Positions 1 through 8,727 of a stretch of DNA of 64,000 bases are shown here, piece after piece. Origin of the DNA: JAGDVO01 sp964590075 [NCBI: uncultured Aquificales bacterium] (lineage in GTDB: Bacteria > Thermosulfidibacterota > Thermosulfidibacteria > Thermosulfidibacterales); the NCBI GenBank assembly GCA_964590075.1, contig CAZPXS010000005.1:111114-175113 (forward strand), written 5' to 3'. How positions within the stretch are numbered: the stretch's first letter is position 1; the number at the start of each line of letters is the position of its first letter. The notes beneath the pieces are model-generated. The model did not search any database. It worked only from the letters and a program-made list of their open reading frames with translations, and was not told the origin of the DNA. The translations under genes were made by a program, and so were the position numbers.

Positions 1-1
1 T

Positions 2-262
2 CAGGTACCCTTATTTATAGTTGTGATAGTTTCGGTGCTATTCGGTGCCCTTTTATCATCCCTATACTATCTCCTGGATTATTTAAAGCTTAAGTATAGG
101 TTGAGAGAGAAGGATAAGACTATAAAGGATTTAAACAAAAGGTTGAGTGAGTTAGAGGTTCTTATACAGAGAAAAACCGAGCAGGTTGAGAAGATGGATG
201 AAAAAAGTTCAGGGGGAGTAGTGAAGGATGAAGGTGGAACTGGAGAAAGTTTACAATCCTAA
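2..262 (+). CDS. LapA-domain (DUF1049-like) inner-membrane protein, 5' end missing
   Basis: The reading frame is open from the window edge, so the N-terminus is missing. The visible part begins with a hydrophobic helix (VPLFIVVIVSVLFGALLSSL), then a charged coiled-coil tail (LREKDKTIKDLNKRLSELE). That is the layout of the second half of LapA/YciS proteins, small inner-membrane proteins linked to lipopolysaccharide assembly. The family name rests on this pattern and on lpxK two genes downstream. The 3' end overlaps valS by 35 bases, so the two are probably co-transcribed. A start at the internal GTG/ATA region near base 23 would cut the membrane helix and is unlikely. Confidence 0.6.
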   Translation, partial: QVPLFIVVIVSVLFGALLSSLYYLLDYLKLKYRLREKDKTIKDLNKRLSELEVLIQRKTEQVEKMDEKSSGGVVKDEGGTGESLQS

Positions 263-2867
263 GAATGTTGAGGATAAGTGGTTAAAGTTCTGGTTAGAAA
301 GTGGCTTTTTTACAGCCGATGAGAAGGATGATGTTAGACCTACATATTCCATAGTTATTCCTCCACCTAACGTTACAGGCTCTCTACACATGGGGCATGC
401 CCTCAACGCTACACTACAGGATATACTCGTAAGGTATAAGAGGATGCAGGGTTATAACGTACTTTGGGTACCTGGTACCGATCATGCCGGTATTGCTACA
501 CAGACCGTGGTTGAGAGAGAGATAGCTAAGGAGGGTAAGACGAGATGGGACCTTGGTAGAGAGGAGTTTCTTAAGAGAGTTTGGGAATGGAAGGAAAAGT
601 ACGGTAACTACATAGTGGAACAGTTAAAGAGACTCGGTTGTTCCTGTGATTGGACGAGATTGAGATTTACGATGGATGAAGGTTTCTCCCGTGCTGTGAG
701 AGAGGTATTTGTAAGGTTATACGAGGAAGGTTTGATATATAAGGGTAGTTACATAGTAAACTGGTGTCCGAGGTGTCTTACCGCTCTCAGTGATCTCGAG
801 GTTGAGTACGAGGAGGAGGAAGGCTATCTCTGGTATATAAAGTATCCTCTGGAAGGTTCCGATGGTTTCATAACCGTTGCAACTACAAGACCGGAGACTA
901 TGCTTGGTGATACCGCAGTGGCTGTGAATCCTGAGGATGATCGTTACAGGCATCTTGTGGGGAAAAATGTGGTTTTACCCTTTGTGGATAGAAGGATACC
1001 TATAATAGCGGATAGTTACGTTGATCCGGAATTTGGCACTGGGGCGTTAAAGGTGACACCAGCCCATGACCCCTACGACTTTGAGCTTGGTAAAAAACAT
1101 AATCTCCCAGTGGTTGTTGTTATGACGACCGATGGTAGAATGAACGATAATGCCGGTAAGTTTGCTGGTCTTGATAGATACGAGGCGAGAAGAGCGATAG
1201 TAAAGGAACTCGAGGAGATGGGGTTACTTGAAAAGGTCGAACCTATAAGACACTCGGTGGGACATTGTTATAGGTGTAACACGGTAATAGAGCCCTACGT
1301 TTCCGAACAGTGGTTTGTAAAAACAAAGCCTCTTGCCGAGCCTGCTATAAGGGCTGTCGAGGATAAGAAAACGAGGATAATACCGGAGCGTTGGGAAAAA
1401 GTTTATTTTGAATGGATGAGGAATATCCGTGATTGGTGTATATCAAGACAGATATGGTGGGGACATAGGATCCCGGCTTGGTACTGTGAGGATTGTGGTA
1501 AAATAAGTGTTTCTAGGGAAGATATAGTTAAATGTCTACACTGTGGTAGTCTGAATATAAGGCAGGAGGAGGATGTACTTGATACCTGGTTTTCCTCGGC
1601 TTTGTGGCCATTCGGTACCCTCGGTTGGCCTGAGGAGACCGAACTTCTTAAAAAGTTTTACCCAACTAGTTGTTTGGTGACCGGTTTTGATATCCTCTTT
1701 TTCTGGGTAGCGAGAATGATGATGATGGGTCTGAAGTTTATGGGAGATGTTCCCTTTAGAGATGTTTATATACATGCTTTAATAAGGGATGAGCATGGTC
1801 AGAAGATGAGTAAAACAAGAGGTAATGTCATAGATCCTCTGGAGATGATGGAAAAGTATGGTACCGATGCCTTGAGGTTTACACTTACCATACTTGCTGC
1901 TCAGGGTAGGGATATAAGACTATCGGAAAAGAGGATAGAATCTTACAGGAACTTTATAAACAAGATATGGAATGCATCCCGTTTTGTCTTCATGAGTCTC
2001 GATGGTTTTGAGGAGAGGGGAATTAGTAAAGATGAGCTCAGCCTTGCGGATAGATGGATACTATCGAGGCTTAATAAGCTTAAGGATAGAGTAAAGAGGG
2101 CTCTCGATGAGTATGAGTTTGACGAGTATGCTCAGAGTATATACAACTTCTTCTGGCATGAGTTCTGTGATTGGTATATTGAGATTTCCAAACTATACCT
2201 AAAGGAAGAAGCTTCAAAGCTAAGGGTACAGAACATACTGGTTAAAGTTTTGGATGAGGTTATGAGGCTGGCCCACCCTGTGATACCCTTCATAACCGAA
2301 GAAATATGGCAGAACTTACCTATAAGGAAAGAGAGTGAATCGATATGTGTAAGTAAATTCCCAGAGGTTGAGTATGATCTTATAGATGATGAGGCCGAAA
2401 GTTCTATGGGATTGGTGATAGATTTGATCACCGCTATAAGAAACATAAAGTCGGATGTGAATATACCGATAACAAGGAAATTACCCGCTTTAATCAAGTT
2501 GGATGAGGGATTCGAGGGGATAATAGAGGAAGCTAAAGAGTACATAGTGTCTCTAGCTAACCTTAGTGAGCTTACATACGGTTACGATGTTAAGCGTCCA
2601 CCCAAGTCTGGAGTTAGAGTTGTTGGTAGGATTGAAGTTTATGTGCCTTTAGGAGATGTTATAGATGTGGATAGGGAGTTAGAGAGGTTGAAAAAGGAGT
2701 TGAGAAGGGTTGAGGAAAAACTTGAGTTCATAGATAAAAAGTTAAGTAACAGAGAGTTCGTTGAGAAGGCCCCAATGGAGGTTGTACAGAAGGAGATCGA
2801 TAGTAAACAGGAACTCGAAGCTAAGAAGAATAGACTGATTGATGCTATTAAGAGTATCAGTGAGTGA
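228..2867 (+). CDS. valS: Valyl-tRNA synthetase
   Basis: Cytoplasmic class I aminoacyl-tRNA synthetase that attaches valine to tRNA-Val. At 879 aa it has the usual length. It shows the HIGH-type motif HMGH (residues 54-57) in PPPNVTGSLHMGH, the KMSKS-type loop KMSKT (526-530), Cys pairs of zinc-knuckle type (WCPRC near 180 and CEDCG/CLHCG near 420-440), and a charged C-terminal coiled coil that contacts tRNA. The editing domain contains the typical TTRPETMLGD. The ATG at 228 follows a GGGGGAG ribosome site by about nine bases. The gene overlaps lapA upstream and lpxK downstream, so it heads a long co-directional run. Confidence 0.97.
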   Translation: MKVELEKVYNPKNVEDKWLKFWLESGFFTADEKDDVRPTYSIVIPPPNVTGSLHMGHALNATLQDILVRYKRMQGYNVLWVPGTDHAGIATQTVVEREIAKEGKTRWDLGREEFLKRVWEWKEKYGNYIVEQLKRLGCSCDWTRLRFTMDEGFSRAVREVFVRLYEEGLIYKGSYIVNWCPRCLTALSDLEVEYEEEEGYLWYIKYPLEGSDGFITVATTRPETMLGDTAVAVNPEDDRYRHLVGKNVVLPFVDRRIPIIADSYVDPEFGTGALKVTPAHDPYDFELGKKHNLPVVVVMTTDGRMNDNAGKFAGLDRYEARRAIVKELEEMGLLEKVEPIRHSVGHCYRCNTVIEPYVSEQWFVKTKPLAEPAIRAVEDKKTRIIPERWEKVYFEWMRNIRDWCISRQIWWGHRIPAWYCEDCGKISVSREDIVKCLHCGSLNIRQEEDVLDTWFSSALWPFGTLGWPEETELLKKFYPTSCLVTGFDILFFWVARMMMMGLKFMGDVPFRDVYIHALIRDEHGQKMSKTRGNVIDPLEMMEKYGTDALRFTLTILAAQGRDIRLSEKRIESYRNFINKIWNASRFVFMSLDGFEERGISKDELSLADRWILSRLNKLKDRVKRALDEYEFDEYAQSIYNFFWHEFCDWYIEISKLYLKEEASKLRVQNILVKVLDEVMRLAHPVIPFITEEIWQNLPIRKESESICVSKFPEVEYDLIDDEAESSMGLVIDLITAIRNIKSDVNIPITRKLPALIKLDEGFEGIIEEAKEYIVSLANLSELTYGYDVKRPPKSGVRVVGRIEVYVPLGDVIDVDRELERLKKELRRVEEKLEFIDKKLSNREFVEKAPMEVVQKEIDSKQELEAKKNRLIDAIKSISE

Positions 2868-3879
2868 GATTTCTGCGCGATGGGGATACGATCCTAAGTT
2901 TTATCCTCTCTATGTGGGTTTGTATCCTCTCTCCTTCATCTATTCGAGTATAGTAAGGTTTAGAAACTTTCTCTATCTAAATGGCTTTTTGAAAAGGGTA
3001 AAACTGAATATACCCGTTATTTCCGTCGGTAACCTTACGATGGGTGGAACAGGTAAAACTCCATTCGTTATAGCCTGTGCTAGATATTTTAGAGGTAAGG
3101 GATTAAAGGTAGGTGTTGTTTCAAAGGGTTACGGTAGAAGGGAAAAGGGGTATAGGTTGATCTTAAGGGATGATATAAGAGATCCCTACGAGTGTTCCTT
3201 TCATTGGGGTGAGGAGGCTGTGCTCGTTGCTATGAAGGCTGATGTTCCTGTTATGGTAAGTGATATTAAGGCGGAGGGAGCTCTTTTACTACAACAGTAC
3301 GGCGTTGATATAGTTATAGTTGACGATGGTTTTCAGCACCTAAGGTTAGAAAGGGATGTTGATGTCCTTCTTGTGGATGGGATAAGGGGGTTCGGTAATA
3401 GATTGGTCTTTCCAGCTGGTCCTCTGAGGGAACCCTTAAGTTCCATTGGTAGGGCAGGCATCATAGTTATAACGAAAGAGAAGAATTACAGCCATCTTTA
3501 TGATATTGGTGGTGTTTTAAATAGGGTTCCCCTTTTCTTCTTTGAGGCGACCTATAATTTTGTCAGGGATGGTAGAAATGTGGATGAGTTACCGGAAGAG
3601 GTTTTTCTCGTTACTCAGGTTGCAAATCCATGGGGTGTGTTGAAGCTAATAAGTGACAGAGGTATCAGAGTAAAGGGTGTCAGGGTTTTCAGGGATCATA
3701 GAAAATACAATTACAGGGATTTTAAGGACCTTATGGGATTGGATGTTGTAATTACTGAAAAGGATCTACTTAATATGTCTAGGGATTTGGTAGAGGATAT
3801 AAGACCCTTTGTAATATCCATGGATGGAGATATAAGTGGCGATATCGGTAAATACCTGGAGGGACTCATTTGGCATTAG
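2839..3879 (+). CDS. lpxK: Tetraacyldisaccharide 4'-kinase
   Basis: Inner-membrane-associated lipid A kinase that phosphorylates the 4' position of the tetraacyldisaccharide-1-phosphate precursor using ATP. The sequence has the family P-loop in GNLTMGGTGKTPF (GGTGKT at about residues 69-74), the KGYGRR segment and the DDGFQH motif. A short N-terminal hydrophobic stretch fits membrane attachment. The start is uncertain: TTG 2839, ATG 2842 and GTG 2860 are all in frame inside the end of valS, and none has a strong ribosome site; the longest is listed. Its presence shows that the organism makes lipid A, so it is a diderm. It sits between valS and the PBP2 gene. Confidence 0.93.
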   Translation: MMLLRVSVSEISARWGYDPKFYPLYVGLYPLSFIYSSIVRFRNFLYLNGFLKRVKLNIPVISVGNLTMGGTGKTPFVIACARYFRGKGLKVGVVSKGYGRREKGYRLILRDDIRDPYECSFHWGEEAVLVAMKADVPVMVSDIKAEGALLLQQYGVDIVIVDDGFQHLRLERDVDVLLVDGIRGFGNRLVFPAGPLREPLSSIGRAGIIVITKEKNYSHLYDIGGVLNRVPLFFFEATYNFVRDGRNVDELPEEVFLVTQVANPWGVLKLISDRGIRVKGVRVFRDHRKYNYRDFKDLMGLDVVITEKDLLNMSRDLVEDIRPFVISMDGDISGDIGKYLEGLIWH

Positions 3880-5750
3880 ATAGGGAAAAGATACTCACTA
3901 AATATAGGGAAAGGCTGGTAGTCTTTAAAAGGGTAGTATCCTTTCTTATCCTGGTTTTAATTATCACTGCCTTTTATCTCCAGGTTGTAAGGGGTAACTA
4001 CTATTACGATCTTTCCTTTAAAAATAGTGTTAGGATTTATCCTATATTTGGTTCAAGGGGGATAATCTACGATAGGGATGGCAACATCCTGGCCGATAAT
4101 TTTCCAACCCACGACCTCTATATAATAGGTGAGTATATCTTAAAGGAGTACAGAGAGTGTAACAGGGATGTTACAAAGCTAAAGGTTTACAGGTTTCTGG
4201 TGGATGAGCTGAAGTTGGATCCTAATAGTGTTAAGGAGAAGTTAGAGGAAGCTCTGGAGAATCCCTATCAGCCTGTACTTATAGGTAAGGACATTGAAGA
4301 TTGGATGGTTGCGAAGGTAGAGGCCCTAAACTGGAGTATCCCGGGATTATATACGGAAGTGGGTGAAAAGAGGTATTATCCCTATGGTCCATTATTCTCG
4401 CACGTTCTTGGTTACGTAGGTGAAGCGAATAAGGATGAGGTGGCAAGTTTAACCTATCTACCGGGTGAGTTTGTAGGTAGGGATGGTATCGAGAGGGTTT
4501 ACGAGACCTATCTAAGGGGTATAGGTGGTTGGGAACAATGGGAGGTTGACGCGGTAGGCAGAAGGGTGAGACTCTTAAGAAAAGCCATACCAACAAAGGG
4601 AAACGATCTATACACATCTCTTCTACTACCACTACAACAGAAGGCAATGGAACTTATGGGTAACCATAGTGGCGCGGTGGTTGCTATGGATCCCAATACG
4701 GGTGAGATACTATGTTACTATAGTAGTCCCACCTTTGATCCCAATGCCTTCACAAGGGGTATAAAGAAGTCCGATTGGGATAGGTTAATAAACGATCCCG
4801 GTAAGCCTTTGATAGATAGAGTAAGATACGGTTTATACCCGCCAGGTTCAACCTTTAAGATGACTATGTTACTTGCTGGCTTGATGGAGGGTAAGATAGA
4901 TCAGAATACCTCAGTTACCTGTACCGGAAAGATCTTCTTTGGTAACAGGGATTTTAGGTGCTGGAAAAAGGAAGGGCATGGTGTGGTGAGTCTATACAGG
5001 GCTCTCGTTGAGTCCTGTGATATCTACTTTTATCAGCTAGGTATCAAACTCGGAGTAGATACTATAGAAAAGTACGCGAGGATAGTAGGTTACGGTCAAA
5101 AAACCGGAATAGATATGCCCTCTGAAGCGACAGGTTTAGTTCCAAACAGGGATTGGAAATACAAAGCGTTTAAGCAACCATGGTACCCTGGGGAGACTCT
5201 TCCTTTATCGATAGGACAGGGTTATATGAGAGTTACACCTTTACAACAACTCGTTATGGTATCCTTTTTTGCGAACGGAGGTTACATAGTCCAGCCCCAT
5301 ATCAGAAAGGATATAAACCCCACTGTTATAAAGGTTGATATTCCAAAATCTTACATGGATTTGATAAGAAACGCTATGCTCGGAGTTGTTGAGGATCGGA
5401 GAGGTACAGCCCACGCTACGGTTAAGGTTAAGGATGTATTGATAGCAGGAAAGACAGGTACCGCTCAGGTTGTGGGTAGGGATATAGAGGAAAGGTATAA
5501 GGCTGGTAAACGCATATCTCGCCGGGAATACAGGGAGCATGGTTGGTTTGTAGCCTTCGCACCATTCGATAAGCCACTTATCGCAGTCTCCGTGGTTGTG
5601 GAGCATGGTGGTCATGGTTCTAGTAGTGCCGGGCCAATTGCCAAGGGGATAATTTTGGAGTATCTGAAGTATAAGGGTATTATTTCGGTTTCAGAGGAGA
5701 AAGGAATAGATGAGAGAGGTTTCGATAAACTCAACCTACCACAGGATTAA
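3870..5750 (+). CDS. mrdA: Penicillin-binding protein 2, elongasome transpeptidase
   Basis: Class B PBP that crosslinks peptidoglycan during cell elongation, anchored in the inner membrane with a periplasmic catalytic domain. One N-terminal membrane helix (about residues 20-42) is followed by the PBP dimer domain and the transpeptidase domain. The active-site tetrad STFK is at 327-330, the SxD-type motif is in VESCDIYFYQ, and KTG is at 528-530 in GKTGTAQV. The length of 626 aa is typical. The TTG start at 3870 overlaps the end of lpxK and is supported by GGAGGG five to six bases upstream. It overlaps rodA by 41 bases, the classic PBP2-RodA pair. Confidence 0.95.
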   Translation: MALDREKILTKYRERLVVFKRVVSFLILVLIITAFYLQVVRGNYYYDLSFKNSVRIYPIFGSRGIIYDRDGNILADNFPTHDLYIIGEYILKEYRECNRDVTKLKVYRFLVDELKLDPNSVKEKLEEALENPYQPVLIGKDIEDWMVAKVEALNWSIPGLYTEVGEKRYYPYGPLFSHVLGYVGEANKDEVASLTYLPGEFVGRDGIERVYETYLRGIGGWEQWEVDAVGRRVRLLRKAIPTKGNDLYTSLLLPLQQKAMELMGNHSGAVVAMDPNTGEILCYYSSPTFDPNAFTRGIKKSDWDRLINDPGKPLIDRVRYGLYPPGSTFKMTMLLAGLMEGKIDQNTSVTCTGKIFFGNRDFRCWKKEGHGVVSLYRALVESCDIYFYQLGIKLGVDTIEKYARIVGYGQKTGIDMPSEATGLVPNRDWKYKAFKQPWYPGETLPLSIGQGYMRVTPLQQLVMVSFFANGGYIVQPHIRKDINPTVIKVDIPKSYMDLIRNAMLGVVEDRRGTAHATVKVKDVLIAGKTGTAQVVGRDIEERYKAGKRISRREYREHGWFVAFAPFDKPLIAVSVVVEHGGHGSSSAGPIAKGIILEYLKYKGIISVSEEKGIDERGFDKLNLPQD

Positions 5751-6798
5751 CTGGAGGCTGGTTCTACCGGTTTTGATAATATCCCTCATAGGGTTGTTGA
5801 CTCTTGCGAGTTTAAGTGATGGTCTTTACTATTTTAAGAGACAACTCATCTGGCATATCTTGGGATGCTTCGTATTTATAACCACAGTCCGATTTGTCAC
5901 CTACTCTAAATTGAAGGATAATACCATATTCTATTATCTTATCTGTCTTATTCTGCTACTACTTGTTCTTATAGTGGGAAAGACCGGTAAAGGTGCCCAA
6001 AGGTGGATATCTATAGGTCCTTTGTCCTTACAGCCATCAGAACTTGCTAAAGTCGCACTTGTACTCATCAATTCTAATATCCTAACTCTGTATCATGAGG
6101 TTAAGAAAATACCCTTACCTTTCAAAGAGTTCTTTTTAGCCTCTATACCCACCCTACTTTACTTTCTTATAACCCTTGTTCAGCCGGATCTCGGTACCGC
6201 TCTTATGTTTTGCTTCATAACCGCTACCATGTTTCTATTCGCGGGTGTGAAGAAGAGGGTTTTACTTTTGGTTTTGGTTTTAAGCTTGGTGGCTTCTTAC
6301 GGTGGTTGGCATTTCCTAAAACCATATCAGAAAAACAGGATCTTAGCCTTTATAGATCCCTATCAGGATCCTCAGGGTATAGGCTATCACGTTATACAGT
6401 CCAAGATAGCGATAGGCTCAGGCAAATTCCTCGGCAAGGGTTTTAAAGGAGGTACCCAGAGTAAGCTCAACTTCGTACCTGAAAAACACACGGATTTTAT
6501 ATTCGCTTCCTTTGCTGAGGAGTGGGGTTTTGTTGGTGTTACGATTCTCCTTTTGTTGTATGGTTTTTTCCTCAGTGAGGTCATAGAACTATTCAAGAAT
6601 ACTAAGAGTCTCTTTAGTATGTACGTTTCCGTCGGTATAGTGAGTATATTCTTATGGCATGTTTTTATAAACGTTGGCATGAATATGGGTATACTACCTG
6701 TGGTTGGTGTTCCACTCCCCTTCATGAGCTACGGAGGAACTAGTATAATAATGGGCTATGTTTCTCTAGCTGTACTCAATATAGTTTCGAGGTCTTAG
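5710..6798 (+). CDS. rodA: RodA, SEDS-family peptidoglycan glycosyltransferase
   Basis: Polytopic inner-membrane glycosyltransferase that polymerises lipid II for rod-shape elongation together with PBP2. The 362-aa protein has about ten hydrophobic helices and the family blocks GAQRWISIGPLSLQPSELAK, FIDPYQDPQGIGYHVIQS, and the C-terminal GVPLPFMSYGGTS. The ATG at 5710 lies inside the PBP2 gene behind AGAGGAGAAAGG. RodA is favoured over FtsW because it pairs with a PBP2 and has the PYQDPQGIGYHVIQ variant seen in RodA proteins. A rod-shaped cell is inferred. mreBCD are not in the window. Confidence 0.94.
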   Translation: MREVSINSTYHRINWRLVLPVLIISLIGLLTLASLSDGLYYFKRQLIWHILGCFVFITTVRFVTYSKLKDNTIFYYLICLILLLLVLIVGKTGKGAQRWISIGPLSLQPSELAKVALVLINSNILTLYHEVKKIPLPFKEFFLASIPTLLYFLITLVQPDLGTALMFCFITATMFLFAGVKKRVLLLVLVLSLVASYGGWHFLKPYQKNRILAFIDPYQDPQGIGYHVIQSKIAIGSGKFLGKGFKGGTQSKLNFVPEKHTDFIFASFAEEWGFVGVTILLLLYGFFLSEVIELFKNTKSLFSMYVSVGIVSIFLWHVFINVGMNMGILPVVGVPLPFMSYGGTSIIMGYVSLAVLNIVSRS

Positions 6799-6799
6799 T

Positions 6800-7672
6800 A
6801 TGGTGAGGGAGGTTGTTCTAGTCTCTTCATCACCGAGAAGGAGTGAACTTTTAAGAAGGATAGTCCCCTTTTTTAAGGTAGTTAAACCTAACTTTGACGA
6901 TGAATCCCATAGTTCATCACCTATTGATAATGCGATTAAAAAGTTAGGTAGTGTTGAGAGAAGGGAGGGAACTATCTATATTTCTGCCGATACGGCCGTT
7001 ATTGTCGATGGTATGATCCTTGGGAAACCTAACGATAGAGAGGATGCGAGGAGGATGCTTAATTTACTTTCGGGAAGATGGCATATAGTTGAGACGGCGG
7101 TGGTAGTCAGTTTGAACGATTTGACTTTAAAGGAAGTTGTGAGAAGCGAGGTCAGATTTAGGGAGCTTATGGAGGATGAGATCGAGTTTTATCTCGACAC
7201 TGATGAACCTTACGATAAGGCCGGAGCCTATGGAATTCAGGGGTTTGCCGAGGTTTTTGTTAGTGAGCTTAGAGGTTCCTACAGTAATGTGGTTGGGTTG
7301 CCACTAGAGGCTACCTATAGGTTGTTAAGGAAAGTAGGGTATAGGCCTTTTAGGTATACAACTCTAGGTGAGTTTGCGGATATCGTGAGAAGCAAAAATG
7401 CTGGTCCCTTTATGTTAACCTTCGATATAATGTTTAGCGATTGGGATAGATACGTCTATTTTAAAGAGGGTAATTTTGTAAGTGTAGAGAGTTTTTGCGA
7501 ATACATGGGAATACCTTTGGAGGATGTGATAGTTTTCGAGTACTACGATAGTGCTCAGGCTTTGAAGATAACGGTGAAGAGGAACCCTCCATCGGGAAGT
7601 ATCTACGATGATGATATATACGGTGCAACGAGTTATGTGAAACTACTTAAGTATCCCATACCATTGGTCTGA
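6800..7672 (+). CDS. maf: Maf-type nucleotide pyrophosphatase fused to a C-terminal DUF4387 domain
   Basis: Residues 1 to about 185 form a Maf/YhdE house-cleaning pyrophosphatase, which hydrolyses non-canonical NTPs. Visible are the N-terminal SSSPRR loop, ISADTAVIVDG with the catalytic Asp, GKPND, and GSYSNVVGLPL. Family members normally end near 190-200 aa. Here a further 105 residues follow without interruption and match the DUF4387 pattern: RSKNAGPFMLTFDIMF, the KITVKRNPPSGS block and a D-IYGA block near the end. DUF4387 has no assigned function and usually stands alone. The ATG lies one base after the rodA stop. The fusion is read directly from one frame; its meaning is unknown. Confidence 0.88.
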   Translation: MVREVVLVSSSPRRSELLRRIVPFFKVVKPNFDDESHSSSPIDNAIKKLGSVERREGTIYISADTAVIVDGMILGKPNDREDARRMLNLLSGRWHIVETAVVVSLNDLTLKEVVRSEVRFRELMEDEIEFYLDTDEPYDKAGAYGIQGFAEVFVSELRGSYSNVVGLPLEATYRLLRKVGYRPFRYTTLGEFADIVRSKNAGPFMLTFDIMFSDWDRYVYFKEGNFVSVESFCEYMGIPLEDVIVFEYYDSAQALKITVKRNPPSGSIYDDDIYGATSYVKLLKYPIPLV

Positions 7673-7675
7673 GGC

Positions 7676-8722
7676 ATGCCGAGTTTAGACAGGGATAACT
7701 TGATACTTGCTCTTTCTGAAAGCTTTATAAGCTGGACTACCTTTTGGAAGATTGTGGATAGAGTGGAACTTGAGGATCTACCCAAAAAACTGGATTATCT
7801 AGAAAGTCTTGGTGTGATAAGAAAAAATACGTACAGGATTCTTTCGAGTATAGATTGGTCGAAGGATAGGAAGGGTGAGCTTGAGAAGAGAGGTATTGGC
7901 TACATAACCTTTTACGATCCCAACTACCCTTCAAAGCTCAATAGAATAAAACACCCTCCCTATGTTATCTTTTATAGGGGTAACGTAGAGCTACTTAAGT
8001 TACCGATGGTCGGTATAGTTGGTTCGAGAAAGGCTACCAAACTAGGTAGGGAATTTACCAGGGATGAGGCATCTAATATAGCCAGCAAAGGTTACGTTGT
8101 TGTGAGTGGGTTTGCGCAGGGTATAGATACTGAGGCACATGAGGGGGCTCTGATTTCTGGAAAGACCGTAGCCTGCTTTGGCACTAGTTGCGATGATGTA
8201 TATCCAAGGCAGAATTTTAGGCTCTACGATAGGATGTTGAGTTCCGGTAATCTAGTCATCTCGCCCTTTTATAGATCCTTGAGTCGAAAGTTTGTGTTTC
8301 CATTGAGAAATAGCATTATAAGCGCCCTTTCCGATTATCTTGTTGTAGTGGAAGCCGGTGAAAAAAGTGGAGCTATGATCACCGCTTTCTATGCCTTTGA
8401 GATGGGTGTACCCGTGTATGCTGTGCCTGGTAAACCATGGGATCCATCATCGAAGGGTACAAACAGGTTGATAAAGATGGGAGCAAGGCTATACGAAAGT
8501 TACAGGGACCTCGGTATAGAGGATACCGAAAACCTTGTGGTTAAAGGGAAATATGACAATTATCCAAGGGATTTACCTAATGGGACCTTTACGGTTGAGG
8601 ATTACGCGGATATCAGGGGTATTGAAGTTGAGGAGGCTCAGGTTATACTTATGGAGTTAGAGTTGATGGGTTTTGTTACGAAGGTCGCTCCAGGTATATA
8701 TATGGCTACCGATAGAGGTTAG
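7676..8722 (+). CDS. dprA: DNA-processing protein DprA (Smf)
   Basis: Cytoplasmic protein that loads RecA on incoming single-stranded DNA during natural transformation. The 348-aa sequence has an N-terminal helical region, the Rossmann-like core with GIVGSRKAT, VVSGFAQGIDTEAHEGAL and YPRQN, the later GAMITAFYAFEMG and VPGKPWDPSSKGTN blocks, and a winged-helix C-terminus (from about residue 295). The ATG at 7676 is four bases past the maf stop. The dprA-recN order suggests a DNA uptake and repair function, but no competence pilus genes are in the window. Confidence 0.95.
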   Translation: MPSLDRDNLILALSESFISWTTFWKIVDRVELEDLPKKLDYLESLGVIRKNTYRILSSIDWSKDRKGELEKRGIGYITFYDPNYPSKLNRIKHPPYVIFYRGNVELLKLPMVGIVGSRKATKLGREFTRDEASNIASKGYVVVSGFAQGIDTEAHEGALISGKTVACFGTSCDDVYPRQNFRLYDRMLSSGNLVISPFYRSLSRKFVFPLRNSIISALSDYLVVVEAGEKSGAMITAFYAFEMGVPVYAVPGKPWDPSSKGTNRLIKMGARLYESYRDLGIEDTENLVVKGKYDNYPRDLPNGTFTVEDYADIRGIEVEEAQVILMELELMGFVTKVAPGIYMATDRG

Positions 8723-8727
8723 TTTGG

